From Candidatus Ancillula hodotermitis (GTDB lineage Bacteria; Actinomycetota; Actinomycetes; Actinomycetales; Bifidobacteriaceae), in assembly GCA_031262545.1 (NCBI GenBank), contig JAISHP010000091.1:1-43918 (forward strand): a stretch of 43,918 nt of DNA. The letters are read 5' to 3'. Both the position numbers and the translations under genes were made by a program. Shown piece after piece: positions 39,081-43,918 of this stretch (position 1 is the first letter of the stretch; every line of letters begins with the position of its first letter). The notes under the pieces were generated by a model that was not told the origin of the DNA, ran no database searches, and saw only the letters and a list, made by a program, of their open reading frames with translations.

Positions 39081-39491
39081 ATGAGTAAGGTTATAAATGT
39101 AGCAGGGGCTGTAATTGTCAATAAAGATGGTAAAATTTTGTGCGCTCAGAGAGGTGATATAAATCGTGAGTTAGCAGGAATGTGGGAATTTGCTGGAGGG
39201 AAAATTGAAGCCGGTGAAACTCCTGAGCAGGCTTGTAAACGTGAGATTCAAGAAGAGTTAAAGATTGAGATTGAAGTCGGAGAGAAAATCGTGACTTCTA
39301 GTTATGATTATGATTTTGGAACTGTTGTTATGACTACTTTTTATTGCAAGATGGTTGATGACGAGGCTGAACCAAAAAGGACAGAGCATGCGGAGTTTCG
39401 ATGGCTAAAACCTGCTGAACTAAACACTTTAAATTGGGCTCCTGTTGATAAAGAAGCAGTTGAAATAATCGCTAAGAGAGGCGTAAAATAA
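39081..39491 (+). CDS. NUDIX hydrolase (MutT-like (d)NTP pyrophosphohydrolase)
   Basis: Nudix box GGKIEAGETPEQACKREIQEELKIEI. Confidence 0.92.
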   Translation: MSKVINVAGAVIVNKDGKILCAQRGDINRELAGMWEFAGGKIEAGETPEQACKREIQEELKIEIEVGEKIVTSSYDYDFGTVVMTTFYCKMVDDEAEPKRTEHAEFRWLKPAELNTLNWAPVDKEAVEIIAKRGVK

Positions 39492-42400
39492 TGAATGACC
39501 TGAAAAGTGGAATCTACGAGATGCCAATTACTGAAAAATTGAAATCAAAAATTGATAATACTCCGCAAGAATATATAAAAAAAGTAAAAATTGATAAAGA
39601 TGAGCAAGCTGGTATTTTAGCAGATTATATTCGTAGTAAAGTTTACGCAAAACTGTCAGACTTACAAGATGAAGAGAAGGCTGAGGAGAAAATATATCAA
39701 GAAGCAAATCAGATCCTCGAACTTATCGATAATGACTCGAAAATCATTCCTGAAGATAAGAACGTTCTGCGGAGCATTAGTTCTTCAACAGAACATTATA
39801 GTATTTTTCCAGAATCATCTCTTGTTGAGCCGACCTTGTTTTGTGCAAACAATAATAAAATCCCGAACTTGTCTGAAGAATTCAAAAAAGAGATTGCCAG
39901 TTCAGACAAACTTCTTCTTTTAGTTTCATTTATCAAGACTGGGGGAATATCTATACTTATTGAAACTTTGAAAAATTTCACCGAAAACGGAGGTAAGTTA
40001 AGGGTGATAACTACAACTTATATGGGTGCTACTGATGCTAAAGCAATAAAACAACTTTCCAAGTTGCCCAATACCCAAATCAAAATTTCATATGATACTA
40101 AAGCGACAAGGTTACATGCGAAGGCATATATGTTTGTAAGAAAAACAGGGTTCTCGACAGCCTACATTGGTTCTTCAAACCTGTCAAAAAGTGCCATAAC
40201 TAGCGGAAAAGAATGGAATGTGAAAATTACTGCCAAGGGTCTTCCTGATTTGTATAGGCAAACAACATCCCAGTTTGAGGTTTTATGGAATTCTCCAAAT
40301 TTTGAAACTTACAATGATGATGACGATTATAAAAAACTTCTTTCTTGTTTGAAAAGTGAGAACGCGCCAACTGAAACATTTCAATTGGATTATTTCTTCA
40401 ATGTTCAGCCATATCCCTATCAGCAAAAGATATTAGACGATATTGAATATCAAAGAACAGTAAAAAACAATTATCGTAATTTGGTTGTTATGGCAACTGG
40501 AACAGGAAAAACTGTTATTTCGGCTTTGGACTATGCTCGATTTAGAAAAGAGCAATTATCAAATGGAAGGACTGCCAGGCTTTTATTTATTGCTCATAAT
40601 GTTGATATCCTAAGTCAAAGTCTTAAGTGTTTCAGGTCTGTTTTGAGAGATCAGAATTTTGGTGGATTATGGGATGGTAATAATGATCCTTCGGAGAAAA
40701 ACTATGTTTTTGCCACAGTTCAAACTTTTAGTAATGAGATCTCTAAGTTTGATACTAAATACTATGATTACATTGTCGTTGATGAGGTTCACCATAGTGG
40801 TGCGAGTTCTTATTACGATTTACTTACTCGATTGGCTCCAAAAATTGTTCTAGGTCTGACTGCGACGCCTGAGAGAATGGATAATTTTGATATTCTAAAG
40901 TTCTTCAATGGAGCTGTTTCTGCGGAACTGGATCTATTTGAGGCAATAAACGAAGAGCACTTATGTCCCTTTCATTATTTTGGGATATCAGATGTTGTTG
41001 ATTTGGATGATGTAGAATTCCGACAAGGAGATTATGTAACAAGTCAACTAAGTAAAAAAATGCAAACAGACATCAGAACGAAATGTATAAAAAATGCTAT
41101 CGATAGGTATTGTTTGGATTTATCTCAAATCAAAGGTATTGGATTTTGTGTTGATAAAGATCATGCTCAATTTATGGCTAGTGAATTTAATAGAATTGGA
41201 ATCAAATCAGATTATTTGATTAGTGGAGATAGAAATTTAGAGAAGAGAAATAGCCTTCCCAAACGTCTTGATTCTGGTGAAATTCAATTTATTTTTACTG
41301 TAAATATGTATAATGAAGGTGTTGATATTCCCAGTATCAATACAGTTTTATTCTTAAGACCAACAAAAAGTAAAACAATATTTCTTCAGCAACTCGGGAG
41401 AGGACTCAGGAAAGAAGAGGATAAAGAATGCTTGACAGTTCTTGATTTTGTTGGGAATCAGAATCAAAAATATCGTTTCGAGAACAAGTTAAAATGTCTT
41501 GTCACAAAAGGAACAGTTAAGAAAGCTGTAGAAAATGGATTTTCTTATGTTCCCTCAGGGTGTGTCGTTCAATTAGAAAAAGTAGCTCGCGAAAAAATTC
41601 TGAAAAATATCAACCAGCACTCTACGGGAAGGAAGTGGTTTTATGATGAGGTTAGGGAATTCAGTGACAATTACGAAAAAGAGCCAACATTGGAAAACGT
41701 CACTTCTGAACTGGAGCTAACTGCTGAAGAAATTTACGGTGAGGTTCTTAAAAAGGACAAAACGCTCACTTCTCTAAGAAATGAAAATTTTAAAGACCAA
41801 AACGAATCTTTGTATCGCAAGATGCTGACAAATGTTAGTAAAATGAATTCTCAGATTCTTTTGGATATAGTGAATGAAATTCTTGAGAATCAGTCGATAA
41901 ATATAGCTAATATGACAGACGAATTTTTGAGACTATTATATTTTACTTGGGGTGGCAAAAAGATCGAAGATATTGAGGTTGTGAAATTAGAGCTTTCATC
42001 TCTACTTAGTTCTAGAGAGCTATTGGAAGAATTGAAGGAACTTATTGAATACAATTATAGGCATGTTCAAATTGAATCTGATTTGTTTGCTGTAGATAAT
42101 TTGATTTTGAACAGATATGCACAGTACACAAGAGGGCAAATTAAAGGCATGTTAGGCTATGGTGGTATAAATCAACTTGAGGGAGTTTTTTCTCCTAAAG
42201 ATACCAATATAACGATTCTTTATGTAACTCTTGATAGAACAGAAAGAGATTTTTCGCCATTGACAATGTATGACGATTATATTATTGATCAAGATTTTTT
42301 TCATTGGCAAAGTCAACCTAGAGATAGGATTGGCGGCAGCAATTATTCAAAGTACACTGATGATAATCGTAATATTTTACTTTTTGCTAGACGAAATAAG

Positions 42401-42538
42401 AAAACAATTCACTATACATTTTTGGGTCGAGCGAAGCTTGAAAGTATCAAAGATGAAGCACCATTTAATATAGTGTGGAAATTAGACAAACCATTAAAAC
42501 AAAGAACCATAGACTGTCTTGGCGGTTTAGTGGCGTAA
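39491..42538 (+). CDS. PLD nuclease-like + SF2 (DEAD/DEAH) helicase + DUF3427 protein
   Basis: PLD motif HAKAYMFVRKTGFSTAYIGSSNLS; MATGTGKTVIS, VVDEVHHS, LGLTATPERMD, QQLGRGLRK; C-terminal region resembling DUF3427. Confidence 0.88.
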   Translation: MNDLKSGIYEMPITEKLKSKIDNTPQEYIKKVKIDKDEQAGILADYIRSKVYAKLSDLQDEEKAEEKIYQEANQILELIDNDSKIIPEDKNVLRSISSSTEHYSIFPESSLVEPTLFCANNNKIPNLSEEFKKEIASSDKLLLLVSFIKTGGISILIETLKNFTENGGKLRVITTTYMGATDAKAIKQLSKLPNTQIKISYDTKATRLHAKAYMFVRKTGFSTAYIGSSNLSKSAITSGKEWNVKITAKGLPDLYRQTTSQFEVLWNSPNFETYNDDDDYKKLLSCLKSENAPTETFQLDYFFNVQPYPYQQKILDDIEYQRTVKNNYRNLVVMATGTGKTVISALDYARFRKEQLSNGRTARLLFIAHNVDILSQSLKCFRSVLRDQNFGGLWDGNNDPSEKNYVFATVQTFSNEISKFDTKYYDYIVVDEVHHSGASSYYDLLTRLAPKIVLGLTATPERMDNFDILKFFNGAVSAELDLFEAINEEHLCPFHYFGISDVVDLDDVEFRQGDYVTSQLSKKMQTDIRTKCIKNAIDRYCLDLSQIKGIGFCVDKDHAQFMASEFNRIGIKSDYLISGDRNLEKRNSLPKRLDSGEIQFIFTVNMYNEGVDIPSINTVLFLRPTKSKTIFLQQLGRGLRKEEDKECLTVLDFVGNQNQKYRFENKLKCLVTKGTVKKAVENGFSYVPSGCVVQLEKVAREKILKNINQHSTGRKWFYDEVREFSDNYEKEPTLENVTSELELTAEEIYGEVLKKDKTLTSLRNENFKDQNESLYRKMLTNVSKMNSQILLDIVNEILENQSINIANMTDEFLRLLYFTWGGKKIEDIEVVKLELSSLLSSRELLEELKELIEYNYRHVQIESDLFAVDNLILNRYAQYTRGQIKGMLGYGGINQLEGVFSPKDTNITILYVTLDRTERDFSPLTMYDDYIIDQDFFHWQSQPRDRIGGSNYSKYTDDNRNILLFARRNKKTIHYTFLGRAKLESIKDEAPFNIVWKLDKPLKQRTIDCLGGLVA

Positions 42539-42565
42539 AGAGATAAAAAAGATAAGGAGAAGAAA

Positions 42566-42778
42566 ATGACATATGATGAATTGGTAAAAGAACTAAAAAA
42601 GATGTATCAACAGTATGGAGGTCCATATCCAGCATTGCATTTATTCGGGATAAAATATTCAGAATTCTTGGAGAATAAAAATAAAGCTGAGATAGCAGAG
42701 CGTGCAACAGGTCATAAATCTTATGGATCTGAGATTTCAAAAGGTACGAGAATCGCTCCTTATGTTACGATAAGGTAA
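42566..42778 (+). CDS. Small HTH-like hypothetical protein in the helicase operon
   Basis: 70 aa, SD AAGGAG, 27 nt downstream of the helicase gene. Confidence 0.55.
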   Translation: MTYDELVKELKKMYQQYGGPYPALHLFGIKYSEFLENKNKAEIAERATGHKSYGSEISKGTRIAPYVTIR

Positions 42779-42931
42779 AATGAATTTATTTGTAAAAAGC
42801 GTCGAAAGTTTAATAGTTTATTGGGTGTAATAAGGTGACTAAACACTGTTTGGTCTAAAAAAGTCCCAAATGTAAAAAAATATCAACATTTCATTTTATT
42901 AATGTCGTGAATTTTATGCTATAATGTTTAC

Positions 42932-43657
42932 ATGGATAAGAATGTCGGAAGTCGAATACAGAATGTGCGAAAAGGTCTTGGGTTGAGTCAAGATGTCGTT
43001 GCCGGAAAGTTGGGTATTTCGCGGCAGAGTTATATTCAGACTGAAAAGGGTGAGAGGGAAATCAGCGTGAATGAACTTGAAAAACTAGCACAGATTTTTA
43101 ATGTCTCAATTTATGATTTTTTTGAAGAAAAGGGAAACGAGAACAAATTTAAGGAAATGTATCTTTTTGTTTTGTCTAAATTTAAAGAATACTATCAAAG
43201 TGGCGAGATTGAATCTGAAGGTATTGCAAAAACAAAGCTAGCCAAACTTCTTTATCTTTGCGATTTTCGCAATTTTTACGAAAAGCTAGAGCCAATTACT
43301 GGTGTTCAGTATATTCGCAGAGAATACGGTCCAGTTCCTGATTTATTTTTCAGGATTACTGATGAAATGTCAGACTCTGGTGAGATCATCGAAAAAGAAG
43401 AGGTCGTGATTGATTATGCAACAAAGCGTATTTCACTTCCTGAAATTGGCGAAGATTATGATTATAAAGAATTGTCAAAAGAAGAAAAAGATGAGATCTC
43501 TGAGATATGTGATTTGTGGAAGGGGAAAACGGTTCGCGATATTGTCAATTTTACTCATGCCCAGAAGCCTTGGAAGTCTTGCCTAAACGGCGAGCCGATC
43601 CCTTATGAGTTGATAATTCAGGAAGATCCTAAATATGTTTACAAACCTACTGCTTGA
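42932..43657 (+). CDS. HTH (XRE) + Panacea/SocA-like (DUF4065) antitoxin
   Basis: XRE HTH (GSRIQNVRKGLGLSQDVVAGKLGISRQSYIQTEKGEREI) followed by KLAKLLYLCDF...YIRREYGPVPDLF. Confidence 0.85.
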   Translation: MDKNVGSRIQNVRKGLGLSQDVVAGKLGISRQSYIQTEKGEREISVNELEKLAQIFNVSIYDFFEEKGNENKFKEMYLFVLSKFKEYYQSGEIESEGIAKTKLAKLLYLCDFRNFYEKLEPITGVQYIRREYGPVPDLFFRITDEMSDSGEIIEKEEVVIDYATKRISLPEIGEDYDYKELSKEEKDEISEICDLWKGKTVRDIVNFTHAQKPWKSCLNGEPIPYELIIQEDPKYVYKPTA

Positions 43658-43918
43658 CGATTTAATTTTTACTGTATCATTCACTAAATTCGCTGAAACC
43701 CATTTTCTTAAAAAATTCCGCAAGAAACATAAAGGAAAAAGATGGGAGATTACTGAGAAATCAATTTGTGACGATTTAGCTAGAATTGCAAATAATCTTC
43801 AAAAGACTCAACAAGTCGATCAGCTTTATCATAGCGAAAATTTGTGGGTATTTAAATATGACTTCAGAGTTGCACAAACGAATGAGTCGCCAAAATCTTC
43901 TGGAAATAGGTGCGTTTG
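43635..43918 (+). CDS. Partial small putative toxin overlapping the Panacea antitoxin gene (runs off the window)
   Basis: Open frame from ATG 43635 (MFTNLLLDDLIFTVSFTKFAETHFLKKFRKKHKGKRWEITEKSICDDLARIANNLQKTQQVDQLYHSENLWVFKYDFRVAQTNESPKSSGNRCV), 23-nt overlap with antitoxin. Confidence 0.65.
   Translation, partial: MFTNLLLDDLIFTVSFTKFAETHFLKKFRKKHKGKRWEITEKSICDDLARIANNLQKTQQVDQLYHSENLWVFKYDFRVAQTNESPKSSGNRCV

Noticed and set aside
39491-42538. Type I/III restriction enzyme
   Set aside because: Helicase motifs are present, but no methyltransferase or specificity subunit is nearby; PLD plus DUF3427 architecture fits better.
1-43918. CRISPR arrays, rRNA or tRNA genes
   Set aside because: No regularly spaced direct repeats and no recognisable tRNA T-loop/anticodon arrangement or rRNA motif seen; intergenic gaps are short.

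Overview
AT-rich bacterial chromosomal window, almost entirely coding and mostly on the + strand. Domain content (ParE type, ABC ATPase type, GlfT2-like galactofuranosyltransferases, DUF349, M13 peptidase, TPM protein) suggests a low-GC Actinomycetota; this is inference only. Order: GPH symporter + GH31 alpha-xylosidase; fhs; secreted protein + small membrane protein; ddl; ABC ATPase (-); 5'-3' exonuclease; DUF3791/DUF3990 (ADP-ribosyltransferase-like) triplet; parE; TPM protein; AI-2E permease; a four-gene glycan cluster; FKBP; DUF349; M13 peptidase; MATE; Na+/H+ antiporter; TrmH-type methyltransferase; LRR surface protein + DUF916-like membrane protein; LOG; sirtuin; nucleosidase-like gene (-). 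The right-hand end is an accessory island: RelE/ParE-type TA with a frameshifted antitoxin, NUDIX, PLD-helicase-DUF3427, small HTH-like protein and a Panacea TA pair truncated by the window edge. Most notable non-coding signals: (1) a ~105-bp hairpin element abutting two stop codons, with conserved tip and ends but different, self-complementary stem arms in each copy (covariation), plus a degenerate tandem third copy; (2) a GC-rich double-hairpin palindromic unit apparently inserted in frame inside the sirtuin gene; (3) a (T/G)ATAAT-N6-8-start-codon arrangement at about 14 genes, implying widespread leaderless transcription; (4) a T6A4 -1 frameshift site in an antitoxin; (5) a possible short RNA/attenuator upstream of the NUDIX gene. 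No rRNA, tRNA, CRISPR array or transposase was recognised.
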